From positions 62,001-126,000 of the forward strand of contig SIHQ01000014.1 of the NCBI GenBank assembly GCA_004762125.1: a DNA stretch of 64,000 bases, in the 5' to 3' direction. The position numbers were made by a program, and so were the translations under genes. Source of the DNA: Oceanospirillales bacterium (lineage in GTDB: Bacteria > Pseudomonadota > Gammaproteobacteria > Pseudomonadales > Endozoicomonadaceae). The notes below the pieces were generated by a model. It was not told where the DNA came from. It did no database searches and was given only the letters and a program-made list of their open reading frames with translations. Below are positions 26,279-35,672 of this stretch, piece after piece (position 1 is the stretch's first letter; each line of letters starts with the position of its first letter).

Positions 26279-28156
26279 ATGACCAGAGCAGTGGTAACCT
26301 TGTCAGGATGGCTTGTCTTTCTACTGGCTGTTTCTCTTTCTGCCTTTCAAGTCTGGCAGGGCACAACGTCCACCATTTCCGCCACTTATTTTCGTCCCGC
26401 CCATCTGAGCTGGGTGATGGTACTGATTTTTCTTTACTACCCACTGATTAAAGATCAGCAGCACAGACTCTATCTGCCCACGCGATTGTTTGACCTTGGT
26501 CTGGCAGTTACGGCCGTAGTATCGGGCTATCTGATTGTCAGCTTTGACTACAACGACATTAACTACCTGCTTTACGGACTCAGTGATGCAAACCTGATGG
26601 CCGGTTGTGCCAGTATCTTTTTGCTGTTGGAAGCTTGTCGCCGAACCGTCGGCTGGGTCATGGTTGCCATCGCACTGACCTTTTTTTCTTACAGCGCATT
26701 TGGCTACCTTCTACCCGGAACACTTGCCACTAAAGCTTATTCTTTACAGGAACTGATTCAGTTTCAGATTTATTCCAGTAACGGCATCTTTGGTTCAGCG
26801 CTCGGTATCGCCGCAACAACGGTTTTTATCTTTGTGCTTTTTGGTGCGTTTCTTGAAGTCACCGGAGCAGGCAAATTCTTTATTGATCTCGCTTTCTCCG
26901 TTGCCGGTAAATATCGGGGCGGCCCTGCCAAAGCAGCGGTTATTGCTTCTGCCGGCCTTGGCTCTATTTCCGGCTCAGCCATTGCCAACACCGTTACTAC
27001 CGGCTCCATCACTATTCCGATGATGAAGAAGCTGGGTTATAAACCCGAGCAGGCTGCGGGCATTGAAGCAGCGGCCTCCACGGGCGGCCAAATTATGCCA
27101 CCCATTATGGGCGCCGGTGCTTTTGTCATGGCGCAGTTCACCGGTGTGCCTTATAGCGAGATCATGTTGGCCTCCATTGCTCCGGCTATTCTCTACTTCT
27201 TCTGTACCCTTTTGTACGTCCACATCATGGCCTGCAAACTTAACCTGAGTGCGGTTGAGAAAACTGAAGCCGCCTGGAGTGTCATGAAGAAAGGGGCACA
27301 CTTCCTGCTGCCACTGATTCTGATTACTACACTGCTGCTAATGGCTTTCTCACCTTTACTAGTAGGTGTCGCTGGCTGTGTTGCCATTCTGGTAACCGCT
27401 GCATTGCGTTCCCACAGTCGTGTTGGTGTTAGAAAAATAATGGAAGGAATGAAAGCCGGTGCACTGATGGCTTTACCCATTTCAGTAGCGTGTGCTTCGG
27501 CAGGAATCATTGTGGGAGTCGTCGGTCAAACCGGCATCGGTTTGCAGTTCACTCAGTTTGTGACAGAGCTTTCCGGCGGTCACCTGTTTACAGCCTTGAT
27601 TCTGATCAGTCTGGTTGCTTTAGTGTTGGGTATGGGGTTACCTGTCACCGCTGCCTATATTGTACTGGCGGTTATGGCCGTACCTTTATTGGGCGACTTT
27701 GGTCTGCCACTGCTGACATCCCATTTACTGGTGTTCTGGCTGTCACAAACTTCTAATGTCACGCCACCTATTGCACTGGCTGCCTTTGCTGGCGCGGGTA
27801 TCGCCAATGCCAACCCCATGAAGTCTTCAGTAGAAGCTTTTAAGTTAGCTGCAGGATTGTTTGTTATTCCACTGATGATGGCGTATTCCGGACTGATCAA
27901 TACCGGTGGCGAAACCTTTGATTTCATTCTCAGCGTATTAATGACTCTGGCCATTATTATTGCCATGGCTTTGGGAATAGAAGGTTACCTGCTGCGGAAG
28001 CTGACATTGATTGAAAGAATAATATGTCTGCTCAGTATGCCTCTGTTGATGTTTGACCCAGCGGGCTATGGCTTCACGGGGCTTATACTGGTGACAGGAA
28101 TAATCGCTGTTCAGTGGATTTACAGAGAAGATAAAACAGTTCAAACAACCCAATAG
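26279..28156 (+). CDS. TRAP transporter fused permease (TAXI type)
   Basis: About 625 residues from ATG 26279, which has AAGGAAA upstream. A longer open frame from GTG 26165 starts inside the ERIC element and is not credible. The small DctQ-like part (about 1-160) is fused to the large DctM-like part, which has the GSISGSAIANTVTTGSITIPMM and GLPVTAAYIVLA segments. Sodium-driven uptake with the TAXI binding protein upstream. Many membrane segments throughout. Confidence 0.92.
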   Translation: MTRAVVTLSGWLVFLLAVSLSAFQVWQGTTSTISATYFRPAHLSWVMVLIFLYYPLIKDQQHRLYLPTRLFDLGLAVTAVVSGYLIVSFDYNDINYLLYGLSDANLMAGCASIFLLLEACRRTVGWVMVAIALTFFSYSAFGYLLPGTLATKAYSLQELIQFQIYSSNGIFGSALGIAATTVFIFVLFGAFLEVTGAGKFFIDLAFSVAGKYRGGPAKAAVIASAGLGSISGSAIANTVTTGSITIPMMKKLGYKPEQAAGIEAAASTGGQIMPPIMGAGAFVMAQFTGVPYSEIMLASIAPAILYFFCTLLYVHIMACKLNLSAVEKTEAAWSVMKKGAHFLLPLILITTLLLMAFSPLLVGVAGCVAILVTAALRSHSRVGVRKIMEGMKAGALMALPISVACASAGIIVGVVGQTGIGLQFTQFVTELSGGHLFTALILISLVALVLGMGLPVTAAYIVLAVMAVPLLGDFGLPLLTSHLLVFWLSQTSNVTPPIALAAFAGAGIANANPMKSSVEAFKLAAGLFVIPLMMAYSGLINTGGETFDFILSVLMTLAIIIAMALGIEGYLLRKLTLIERIICLLSMPLLMFDPAGYGFTGLILVTGIIAVQWIYREDKTVQTTQ

Positions 28157-28200
28157 GCTTTAATAATTCGATAATAAGTAGAAGACGTTTGAATTCATGC

Positions 28201-28231
28201 ATCATGTGCCTGCCGACGGCGGACACATGAT
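28201..28231. terminator. Hairpin between convergent genes
   Basis: ATCATGTG and CACATGAT enclose an inner GCC/GGC pairing. It sits between the convergent permease gene and the gene ending at 28257 and may terminate both, though T-runs are weak. Confidence 0.4.
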
Positions 28232-28256
28232 TAACTAGACATTCGACTTTGTGTGA

Positions 28257-28907
28257 TTAGGGTGTTGCTTCCATCAGTGTTCTGGCGACCGCGCGTTCTC
28301 CTGAGTGCATAAATAATTTAGGAATAAGTTTCAACATATCTTCTGTCAGATCTTCACCACCATCAACAAAGGCTTTGATGAAACTAAGAATTATCTTGCC
28401 CCTGACACGCTCTACATTGACAGACATCATTTTGGTCCCATCAAGTTTGCCTTTGATCATTTGTGGAGCAAGTTTTTCTACCTTATCGAGATCACTCTCC
28501 ATTTTAAAAATGGCCATAGTTACCGGGTTAACCGGTAAACCCATCGCCTGAAGCAGCCGGGCTATTCGAATAGGCTTTTTGGCAAAGTACTGTGCTGAAT
28601 CAACCAGTGATTTCTTCGGATTCAACAAGTGGGCAGTAAAACCCTGAATTTCTTCACTCACGTATCGAACTGGAGTAGCAACGACAGTGGGGCCATAATT
28701 AATAAGAAGGTTGATCGGATTCACTGTATTCAGAATCCCTAACGCAGATCTTGACGCATCAATAACAGATTTCCCTGCAGAAACAGTCGCTTTCCGCCCA
28801 AATGAGAAATAACTGGAAGGGTTCTCCGCAGAGCCCGACAACACTTTATCCAGCCCTTTTTGTGGCATGATACTCTTGCAATCCATAGCGCTATTGAGTG
28901 CGTACAT
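28257..28907 (-). CDS. Orphan protein, unrecognised
   Basis: About 216 residues from ATG 28907, which has GGAG seven bases upstream; a TTG at 28943 would add 12 residues. No signal peptide. A mildly hydrophobic segment (about 55-85, ALGILNTVNPINLLINYGP) may associate with membranes, and the rest is basic and helical. I recognise no domain. It resembles in character the orphan gene at 59173 (short hydrophobic, Gly/Ala/Pro-rich segments plus charged tail), but no sequence similarity is evident. Confidence 0.55.
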   Translation of the reverse strand: MYALNSAMDCKSIMPQKGLDKVLSGSAENPSSYFSFGRKATVSAGKSVIDASRSALGILNTVNPINLLINYGPTVVATPVRYVSEEIQGFTAHLLNPKKSLVDSAQYFAKKPIRIARLLQAMGLPVNPVTMAIFKMESDLDKVEKLAPQMIKGKLDGTKMMSVNVERVRGKIILSFIKAFVDGGEDLTEDMLKLIPKLFMHSGERAVARTLMEATP

Positions 28908-29024
28908 CCTCGTACTCCAATCTCTCCCCCCGATACTTTCCAAGTCTAATGGAGGCAGGTTCTTGTTACTCTGACAACAAGGTCAGTATTACTGACAAAA
29001 ATTTTGGATAATAAATAGAAAAAC

Positions 29025-29771
29025 ATGAATAAAGTCGCTCTTATTACCGGTTCCAGCCGCGGCATCGGTGCAGCAACAGCCAGATTGCTGGCCCAGAAAG
29101 GCTACGATGTCTGCATCAACTATCTGAAAAATCATGAACAGGCAGAACATCTGGCTGAACAGCTTCAACAGCATGGAGTGAAAACTCTGACCGTTCAGGC
29201 AGATATTTCCCAGGAAGAAGAAGTCACTCGATTATTCAAAACGATGGATGAACAATTAGGAGCCGTATCTGCATTAGTCAATAATGCTGCGATTCTTCTA
29301 CCCCAGATGCCTGTAGAGGAAATGACTGCTGAACGTATCAACAGAATGATGACGACTAATGTCACCAGCTACTTTCTCTGCTGTCGTGAAGCCATTAAAC
29401 GGATGGCTCTCAAAAATGGTGGTAAGGGAGGAGCCATCGTTAATGTATCTTCCGCCGCTTCAAGAATTGGCGCAGCCAATGAGTACGTTGATTACGCCGC
29501 GTCCAAGGGAGCTGTTGATACCCTGACTCGTGGTTTATCTATTGAAGTGGCTGGAGAGGGCATTCGTGTTAACTGTGTGCGACCCGGCTTTATTTATACG
29601 GACATGCACGCCGATAGTGGTGAGCCTGATCGTATTGAGCGAATAAAAAGTGTTATTCCGTTACAACGTGGTGGTACTGCAAAAGAAGTAGCCAACAGTA
29701 TTGCCTGGCTATTGTCTGATGAAGCGTCGTACGTCACGGGTTCATTTATCGATATTGCTGGCGGTCGCTAG
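29025..29771 (+). CDS. Short-chain dehydrogenase/reductase
   Basis: 248 residues with classical SDR features: TGSSRGIGAATA cofactor loop (about 8-19), NNAAILLP (about 86-93), catalytic Ser in NVSSAAS, the YAASK active-site pair (about 159-163) and an SDR C-terminal GSFIDIAGGR. NAD(P)-dependent oxidoreductase resembling sugar/acyl reductases; substrate unknown. The ribosome binding site is weak. Followed after 15 nt by a hydrolase-like gene, probably an operon. Confidence 0.9.
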   Translation: MNKVALITGSSRGIGAATARLLAQKGYDVCINYLKNHEQAEHLAEQLQQHGVKTLTVQADISQEEEVTRLFKTMDEQLGAVSALVNNAAILLPQMPVEEMTAERINRMMTTNVTSYFLCCREAIKRMALKNGGKGGAIVNVSSAASRIGAANEYVDYAASKGAVDTLTRGLSIEVAGEGIRVNCVRPGFIYTDMHADSGEPDRIERIKSVIPLQRGGTAKEVANSIAWLLSDEASYVTGSFIDIAGGR

Positions 29772-29786
29772 AAGAAGTGAGGGTTT

Positions 29787-30344
29787 ATGCGAGTCCTCGT
29801 GGTCTCTGACATTTTTGGTAAAACACCTGCTCTGGAAGAGTTGGCAAAAGCGATGCCAGTAACTACCGATATCATTGATCCATACGATGGTAAGTTTATG
29901 GCCTTTAAAGATGAACAGGAGGCTTACAATTACTTCTGCAATGAAGTTGGTTTGGATAGTTACTGCCTTCAACTTAAAAAGCAGGTCGATTCATTAAAGC
30001 AGCCTGTGGTGATGATTGGTTTTAGTGTTGGTGCCAGTGCTATCTGGAAACTGTCTGCTCACATGGATATGGAAAAAGTAAAAAGTGCTGCTTGTTTCTA
30101 TGGCTCTCAAATCCGACATGAATTGAATATCCGACCTGTGTTCCCCATAACTCTGATTCTTCCCGCTTCCGAAAAGCACTTTTCTATAGAACAGTTTCGC
30201 TCTGACCTGAAAGAAAGAGACAATGTCAGCTTTATTCAAAGCCGATATTTTCATGGTTTTATGAATAAGTATTCGAAGAATTTTTCTGAGGAGGGCTATC
30301 ACTCAATGCTATCGTTATTTAGCAATATAGTGCTATCCACTTAA
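29787..30344 (+). CDS. Dienelactone-hydrolase-like alpha/beta hydrolase
   Basis: 185 residues. The nucleophile elbow GFSVGAS (about 73-79) and a C-terminal His in YFHGFMNKYSKNFS fit the dienelactone hydrolase subgroup of alpha/beta hydrolases; the Asp position is replaced by ASEKHFS, so activity is not certain. A GAGGG ribosome binding site precedes the ATG. It is in an operon with the SDR upstream. Confidence 0.7.
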   Translation: MRVLVVSDIFGKTPALEELAKAMPVTTDIIDPYDGKFMAFKDEQEAYNYFCNEVGLDSYCLQLKKQVDSLKQPVVMIGFSVGASAIWKLSAHMDMEKVKSAACFYGSQIRHELNIRPVFPITLILPASEKHFSIEQFRSDLKERDNVSFIQSRYFHGFMNKYSKNFSEEGYHSMLSLFSNIVLST

Positions 30345-30368
30345 GTATCCAGACATGTGCATTCATAC

Positions 30369-30399
30369 GTCATTAACTCGCTTGGGGCGGGTTAATGAC
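30369..30399 (+). terminator. Hairpin after the hydrolase gene
   Basis: GTCATTAACTCGC pairs with GCGGGTTAATGAC (13 bp, one T-G wobble) around a 5-nt loop. Only a short T-run follows. Likely part of a double terminator with the next hairpin. Confidence 0.6.
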
Positions 30400-30427
30400 T
30401 GTTTAATCCCTGTGAATCTCACTCCAA

Positions 30428-30497
30428 CCTACTGCTGTAGCTATGAATAAATCTCGCAAGGCTTGATCTCGGAGCTGCAGCAGTAGGCCATTTTTTT
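30428..30497 (+). terminator. Long-stem hairpin with T7 run
   Basis: CCTACTGCTGTAGCT (30428-30442) pairs with AGCTGCAGCAGTAGG (30473-30487), 15 bp with one mismatch and a 30-nt loop, followed by CCA and seven T. A strong terminator, or the 3' end of a small RNA. The remaining 30498-30561 shows nothing. Confidence 0.65.
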
Positions 30498-30561
30498 ACT
30501 CTCAATTCATTCCGCTCAATTCTCCTCAAAAACGGCAGTACCTAGTTCAGTGATCTGTTGT

Positions 30562-31038
30562 TTAAAGGAGGGCCAGAATCGAAACTGACAACAATGTTAA
30601 CAAACTGATAGGGGTGTAGTTCGATATTGACCCGCTGTTCATAGGCAAGCGTTCTTGTTTTGCTGGCACATTACAAGTAACTCTCGCGACACTATCACCG
30701 GTAATGTACGTTAGCTTAAACCATTCAGGCATTGCTCGAGCACTGATGCATCCTTCAAAGGCGAAAGGACCGCCATTATTATCTCTAGGACCAGTGGAGA
30801 CATCAGGGTGAGTATTAGCAAAAAGACCCGTAGGATTTAGCTTGTAAATCCATGCGTGGATCATCCAGAAATTTGTCCATCGGTTGGTGACACGGGTTCC
30901 ACCGTTTGCTGTTGGAATAGTGCCTGGATATTTCATACATTCGTTGTATGTTGTAAATTGGATCACTTTTGGTTGAAATGTTCCGCTGTCTACAAACAGG
31001 CATATGCCACCATGAGCATGCCATGATTCGCTCCTTGT
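30562..31038 (-). pseudogene. 3' part of a frameshifted secreted-protein gene
   Basis: This frame is open from 31038 to the stop at 30562 and has no start of its own in the overlap. It begins within the last codons of the 5' part and continues as ICLFVDSGTFQPKVIQFTTY, then TNFWMIHAWIYKLNPTGLFA, ending in a hydrophobic segment (PISLLTLLSVSILALL). An ATG at 30966 could start a short protein, but it lacks any signal and the protein-like sequence extends upstream of it. The combined product would be about 510 residues with an N-terminal signal and C-terminal hydrophobic tail. Family unrecognised. Confidence 0.55.
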
Positions 31039-32096
31039 TCATCGTGTTGGTCTTTGACCTTTTTAACGGCATCTTGTACCAATGTTGATTTTCTGAATTT
31101 TTCTGGAAGGCACTCTTGTTGATCAATTCGCATAGCCAGTTTTCCAGTCAAAGAATGCGACAAACTGGATAGAGGAGATACGTGTTCGATTCTGATAGTC
31201 GGCATTTCAAATGGGCGTGTGCATCCATCCGCATTTTTCTCCGTTTCAATAAGTACATTAGGAAAAGGTAAAACGAGATGGCGAGGATGGTGAATCTGCT
31301 CTTCATCTGCCGATGTTAAAAATAAGACATGAGGTATGTCTGCATCAAACTTATCGTAGTAAGCCTTTGCAGTATCGGTAGACAGATACTTGTAGCCGAT
31401 CTTTGTTCGCCTGCTCCCGGACTCCAGTTCTCTATCCTCATTAAGAGTATAATGAGATGCAGCTTCAGGATCTCTGGCTGGTAACTGGTTGTCTTTAACA
31501 ATCCATTCTATTCGCCGGATAGGATCATCCTCCCGACTTTTATATTCATCCGGATGCGCTTTCTCAAGCTCGTCGGATGTAGGCAATTTTGTTGGATTAT
31601 AAGAATAAGACTTTGAAAGCATGGTTGCAGCTGCGGCTAAAGGAACCCATTGAGCCACGATACTCAGAGCTAATTCTGTTGTGATTCTTTTGGTTGAGAA
31701 TGGGTGGGCCTTGATATCAACCTCTCCTACCTTAGAGCGATTACAGATTATCTGGAGTATCTCAACAGGGTGACCTGAACTATCTCGTGCCGGGTAGTTA
31801 CAGTAGTGCTTTATAGCTTCGAGTTTCCCCCCTGCTTTGCGAGCTTGGTGCTCAGATGCTTCTGCCAAAGAGTCACGAATAGAATTTACTTTGAATTTAA
31901 CGCCACTGTATCGATTAATTAATGGATCTGCATTCAGCCGAGTAACCTCACCTGCAGTGAGCTCCTTAGTCTCTCTCGGCACAGTAAATAATACTTGGTA
32001 TTTCTCTGCATATTGATATGAAAAGCCCAAGGGTAACCAGAATGCCGAAGCCACAAAGATGGCAACCTGTTTAACCCAGCATTTTCTAGTTACCAT
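30990..32096 (-). CDS. 5' part of a frameshifted secreted-protein gene
   Basis: About 368 residues from ATG 32096 (an ATG at 32129 is the alternative). The signal peptide is near residues 1-26 (VAIFVASAFWLPLGFSYQY). The mature part is mixed and unrecognised, with several Cys. The frame stops at 30990 just after VAYACL, while the -1 frame carries on with protein-like sequence to 30562. A one-base loss within 30993-31038 would explain this. It may be a pseudogene, a sequencing error, or programmed frameshifting; the first two are likelier. Confidence 0.6.
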   Translation of the reverse strand: MVTRKCWVKQVAIFVASAFWLPLGFSYQYAEKYQVLFTVPRETKELTAGEVTRLNADPLINRYSGVKFKVNSIRDSLAEASEHQARKAGGKLEAIKHYCNYPARDSSGHPVEILQIICNRSKVGEVDIKAHPFSTKRITTELALSIVAQWVPLAAAATMLSKSYSYNPTKLPTSDELEKAHPDEYKSREDDPIRRIEWIVKDNQLPARDPEAASHYTLNEDRELESGSRRTKIGYKYLSTDTAKAYYDKFDADIPHVLFLTSADEEQIHHPRHLVLPFPNVLIETEKNADGCTRPFEMPTIRIEHVSPLSSLSHSLTGKLAMRIDQQECLPEKFRKSTLVQDAVKKVKDQHDEQGANHGMLMVAYACL

Positions 32097-32360
32097 AGAG
32101 TACTCGAAGGTAAGAATTTTTAAAGACATACGTCGTATCTGTGTAACTTCGTAACACTAGCTGTTCATTCAAAAATTGCTAACAAGTTGTTCAAAGTAGC
32201 AGTATTCAATGCTGCAGTTTCTTAGGATATTCGAGCGAAATGAATTGAAAGTACAAAAAACAGCATACTGCTATAGGTCTGAAATCAAAAGCAGGATTAT
32301 TTTTCTGAGGAAGGATGTCAGTACTTTTTAAACGGACTGAAAGAAATAATTAAGAATGGA

Positions 32361-32400
32361 AAAAATAAACCCGGCTTCAACACGACTGGTTGAAACCGGC
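32361..32400 (-). terminator. Terminator of the OmpA-family lipoprotein gene
   Basis: On the minus strand CCGGTTTCAAC pairs with GTTGAAGCCGG (one wobble), 7-nt loop, followed by GTTTATTTTTT. It sits 14 bp past the lipoprotein stop codon. Confidence 0.8.
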
Positions 32401-32413
32401 TTACATATTGGAT

Positions 32414-33277
32414 TTACTCGGAGATAATTCCCAGTTCTACTCGACGATTCTTAGCTTTACCAGCCCGTGTAGCATTGTCAGCAATAGGTTGGGCTTCGCC
32501 AGCGCCAACCACTTTGAAGACAGATTGATCGATACCCTGCTCTTCCAGGAACTTGGCTACAGAGGCAGCACGATCAAAAGACAGAGATTTATTGTAAGCC
32601 GCATCACCATCAGAATCAGTATGCCCGGTAACGCTGACTCTCAACAGTGGGTTTTCTTTCAGCGCTCTGGCCTGTTTAGCCAAAACGGTTTTGGCATTTT
32701 CAGTCAGGTCTGCAGAGTTGAATTTGAAACCAACACCCTGAAGATTAATCTTTACAACAACAGGACAGCCCTGAGCATTAACAGCAGCACCCAATGGAGT
32801 GTCAGGACATTCATCAATATTATTCAGAATGCCGTCACGGTCATCATCCAGAGCCTCTACTTTGGCGACCTGCTTCTTGACTGTGCATCCCTTCTGATCA
32901 ACAACGTCGCCCTGAGGTGTGGCAGGACACATATCCTGAGCATTTACGACACCGTCTTCATCTTTATCCAGAGCACAGCCTGTTTCATCAACAGCTTTGC
33001 CCATTGGAGTTGCAGGGCATTGATCCTGACTGTCTTTTACGCCATCACCATCAGCATCACCGTCCATTACATGGCACAGCAGTGCACCAACCAGAGCGCC
33101 GCCGATAGCGCCTTTAACGGTATCATCAGAGTCACTGCCATTGGCAATACCACCTACGCCAGCACCTACAGCTGTACAAACAGCCGTACGGTTAAAATGT
33201 GGAGATTGGCTGGCACAACCAGTCAGAAAAGAAAGAAGGATCAGGGCAGAAAACCCTTTAAATAAATTGGAGGACAT
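32414..33277 (-). CDS. OmpA-family lipoprotein with calcium-binding (TSP3-like) repeats
   Basis: 287 residues. Lipobox LTGC (Cys at about 21). A Gly-rich glycine-zipper-like segment (about 35-67) follows, then three Asp-rich repeats of the DGDGVKDSQDQCPATP type (about 71-155) and an OmpA/MotB peptidoglycan-binding domain (about 175-287) with GHTDSDGDAAYN and AKNRRVEL. Anchored to the outer membrane and tied to peptidoglycan. A clear terminator follows. Single gene. Confidence 0.92.
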   Translation of the reverse strand: MSSNLFKGFSALILLSFLTGCASQSPHFNRTAVCTAVGAGVGGIANGSDSDDTVKGAIGGALVGALLCHVMDGDADGDGVKDSQDQCPATPMGKAVDETGCALDKDEDGVVNAQDMCPATPQGDVVDQKGCTVKKQVAKVEALDDDRDGILNNIDECPDTPLGAAVNAQGCPVVVKINLQGVGFKFNSADLTENAKTVLAKQARALKENPLLRVSVTGHTDSDGDAAYNKSLSFDRAASVAKFLEEQGIDQSVFKVVGAGEAQPIADNATRAGKAKNRRVELGIISE

Positions 33278-33418
33278 ACTTTTCCCTGCGTATGTAGGTT
33301 TTAAACTATTTTGTTATTTCACTATGGCCGGCAAGTATGCTCATCCAATGAACTATCTGACCGTTAAGACGTGAATATTATACCTTCATTTATGAGAGAT
33401 AGATCACATTTTTTTAAA

Positions 33419-33436
33419 CGGGCAGAAAACTGCCCG
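33419..33436 (-). terminator. Possible terminator after proV
   Basis: CGGGCAG and CTGCCCG with a 4-nt loop; on the minus strand three T follow. Lies 37 bp past the proV stop. Confidence 0.5.
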
Positions 33437-33473
33437 CAACTGGTTTAAGAGATTTTTGTTCGAAGAATATTCT

Positions 33474-34673
33474 TCAGGCTGCCTTAGTGTGTGTTTCACT
33501 CAACACTTCAATCAAGTCAGAACGGCACAACTCTCCCTGGAACTCACCGTCTGAATCGACCACCGGCAATGGGTAAATAGTTTCCAGTGTGTCCGGAATA
33601 ATGCTTTCCAGAATAGCATCCGGGAAGACAGAATCCAGCTCTTCCACCATATTATCTTCCACTGAACCAGCAGCATCTGTTTTTACGGCTTCTTCCAGTG
33701 ATTCCTGCAACACAATGCCTTGATATCCGTCGTCATTGAAATAGTAGCCATAGTTCTCTGGCAACTTTTTCATTTGCTCAAGAGCACCACCAATGGTGCT
33801 CGCACTGATTCGATTAATCGGTGGCTGCATCACAGTTTCAACGGTCAGGGCTCTGGCGCGGTTTACATCTTTAACAAACGCTTCCACATAGTCAGTCGCC
33901 GGGTGCAAAAGAATTTCTTCCGGTTTACCCATCTGAACCAGTTCACCGTCTTTCAGAATGGCAATTCTATCTCCCAGTCTCAGAGCTTCATCGAGATCAT
34001 GGGTAATAAAAATAATGGTCTTGTGCAGTTTATCCTGCAACTCAATCAGCTGATCTTGCATTTCACTGCGAATCAGTGGGTCCAGTGCCGAGAAGGCTTC
34101 ATCCATCAACAGAATTTCAGCATCAGTACAGAGTGCACGGGCGAGACCTACTCGCTGCTGCTGACCACCGGACAATTGTGAAGGGTACTGCTTCTCGTAG
34201 CCTTTCAAGCCAACGGTTTCCAGCCACTCTGTTGCTTTCAGAACTTGTTCAGGTTTTTTCATACCTTGAACCGACAAACCATAGGCGACATTTTCTAACA
34301 CTGTTTTATGAGGCAGAAGGCCAAAACGCTGAAACACCATAGACATTTTGTGTCGTCTGAATTGTTCCAGCTCTTTGTTGTTCAACAGCATGACATCAAT
34401 GCCATCAACCAGAATTTGTCCCTCGGTGGGGTCAATTAACCGATTAAAGTGACGAATCATAGTTGATTTGCCCGAACCGGACAGCCCCATGATGACAAAT
34501 ATTTCACCACGCTCGATGCTGAGGTTAATGTCTCTGAGCCCGAGGGTATGTCCCGTATCTGCGAGCAATTGATCCTTGCCCGCACCATCATGAACCAGAG
34601 GCATCACAGAGGCTGGTTTTTTACCAAACACCTTGTAGAGATTCCGGATTTCAATCAATGGTTGATCAGCCAT
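33474..34673 (-). CDS. proV: Glycine betaine/proline ABC transporter ATPase
   Basis: 399 residues: Walker A GLSGSGKST (about 57-65), Q-loop, signature LSGGQQQRVGLARAL, Walker B ILLMDEAFSALDP, then a C-terminal pair of CBS domains (about 270-390) that sense ionic strength in this family. It overlaps proW by 8 nt and has GGGGAG upstream. Energises uptake of compatible solutes under osmotic stress. Last gene of proX-proW-proV. Confidence 0.95.
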   Translation of the reverse strand: MADQPLIEIRNLYKVFGKKPASVMPLVHDGAGKDQLLADTGHTLGLRDINLSIERGEIFVIMGLSGSGKSTMIRHFNRLIDPTEGQILVDGIDVMLLNNKELEQFRRHKMSMVFQRFGLLPHKTVLENVAYGLSVQGMKKPEQVLKATEWLETVGLKGYEKQYPSQLSGGQQQRVGLARALCTDAEILLMDEAFSALDPLIRSEMQDQLIELQDKLHKTIIFITHDLDEALRLGDRIAILKDGELVQMGKPEEILLHPATDYVEAFVKDVNRARALTVETVMQPPINRISASTIGGALEQMKKLPENYGYYFNDDGYQGIVLQESLEEAVKTDAAGSVEDNMVEELDSVFPDAILESIIPDTLETIYPLPVVDSDGEFQGELCRSDLIEVLSETHTKAA

Positions 34674-35565
34674 GCGCAGTCTCCCCTAGATGTTTCTGGG
34701 TTCGACTGGCCCATGCCTGGGACACTCGATCAAAGATAATCGCCAGAACAACAATCGCAAGACCATTCAAAAGGCCCAGAGTGAAGTACTGGTTGGTAAT
34801 GGATTTAAGTACCGGCTGGCCAAGACCTTTCACACCGATCATGGAGGCAATGACCACCATGGCGAGTGCCATCATAATAGTCTGGTTAATACCTGCCATG
34901 ATGGTAGGCATTGCCAGTGGCAACTGAACACCAAACAGTCGTTGCATGGAGTTGGCACCGAAAGCGGTTGCAGCTTCCAGCACTTCACGATCCACCAACC
35001 TGATGCCAAGATTAGTCAAACGAATAACAGGAGGGATGGCGTAAATGATTACAGCAATCAGGCCTGGAATCTTACCAATACCCAGCAGCATAACCACAGG
35101 AATCAGGTACACGAATGCTGGCATGGTCTGCATGATATCCAGCATCGGTGTCACAATTTTCTGAACTCGATCCGAACGTGCCATAGCAATTCCGACAGGA
35201 ATACCAACGACTATTGCCAACAGGGTGCAGACTGTAATCATGCTCAGGGTACGCATGGTGTTGTCCCACATGCCGAAATACCCAATCATCGACATGGCCA
35301 CTACGACACTGGCCGACAGCTTCCAGGAGCGGCTGGCAAGATAGACAAGCCCTGTCATACAACCCAGCACTATAAACCAGGGTGACTGCAGCAATAACTG
35401 TTCGAACCAGACCAGAAAGCTTAACAATGGATCAAAAAGAGACTCGATAAAGTCGCCGTATTCTCTGGAAAAGTCCCTATAGGCACCGTCCAGTGTTTTC
35501 CGAATGGTGAGCAGATCACTGCGCTCCATTGCCGGGAATTCCGTTATCCAGGACTTATCAGACAT
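34666..35565 (-). CDS. proW: Glycine betaine/proline ABC transporter permease
   Basis: 299 residues, about seven membrane segments, with the family's permease core (MLDIMQTMPAFVYLIPVVML and EAATAFGANSMQRLFGVQLP coupling helix). GGAG precedes the ATG. Middle gene of the proXWV operon. Confidence 0.95.
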   Translation of the reverse strand: MSDKSWITEFPAMERSDLLTIRKTLDGAYRDFSREYGDFIESLFDPLLSFLVWFEQLLLQSPWFIVLGCMTGLVYLASRSWKLSASVVVAMSMIGYFGMWDNTMRTLSMITVCTLLAIVVGIPVGIAMARSDRVQKIVTPMLDIMQTMPAFVYLIPVVMLLGIGKIPGLIAVIIYAIPPVIRLTNLGIRLVDREVLEAATAFGANSMQRLFGVQLPLAMPTIMAGINQTIMMALAMVVIASMIGVKGLGQPVLKSITNQYFTLGLLNGLAIVVLAIIFDRVSQAWASRTQKHLGETAHG

Positions 35566-35672
35566 ATTGTCTCCTGTTCTTTTTATATGTAGTGAAAATA
35601 CAGATCACTCCCGCGTTGTAGTTATCATCAAATTCCGAGGTTATCTGCATTTTCCGCCCATCGCTGAGTGGA

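Noticed and set aside
34690-35385. Plus-strand open frame of 231 codons rich in His, Gln and Asn
   Set aside because: Antisense shadow of proW; composition typical of antisense to membrane-protein genes.
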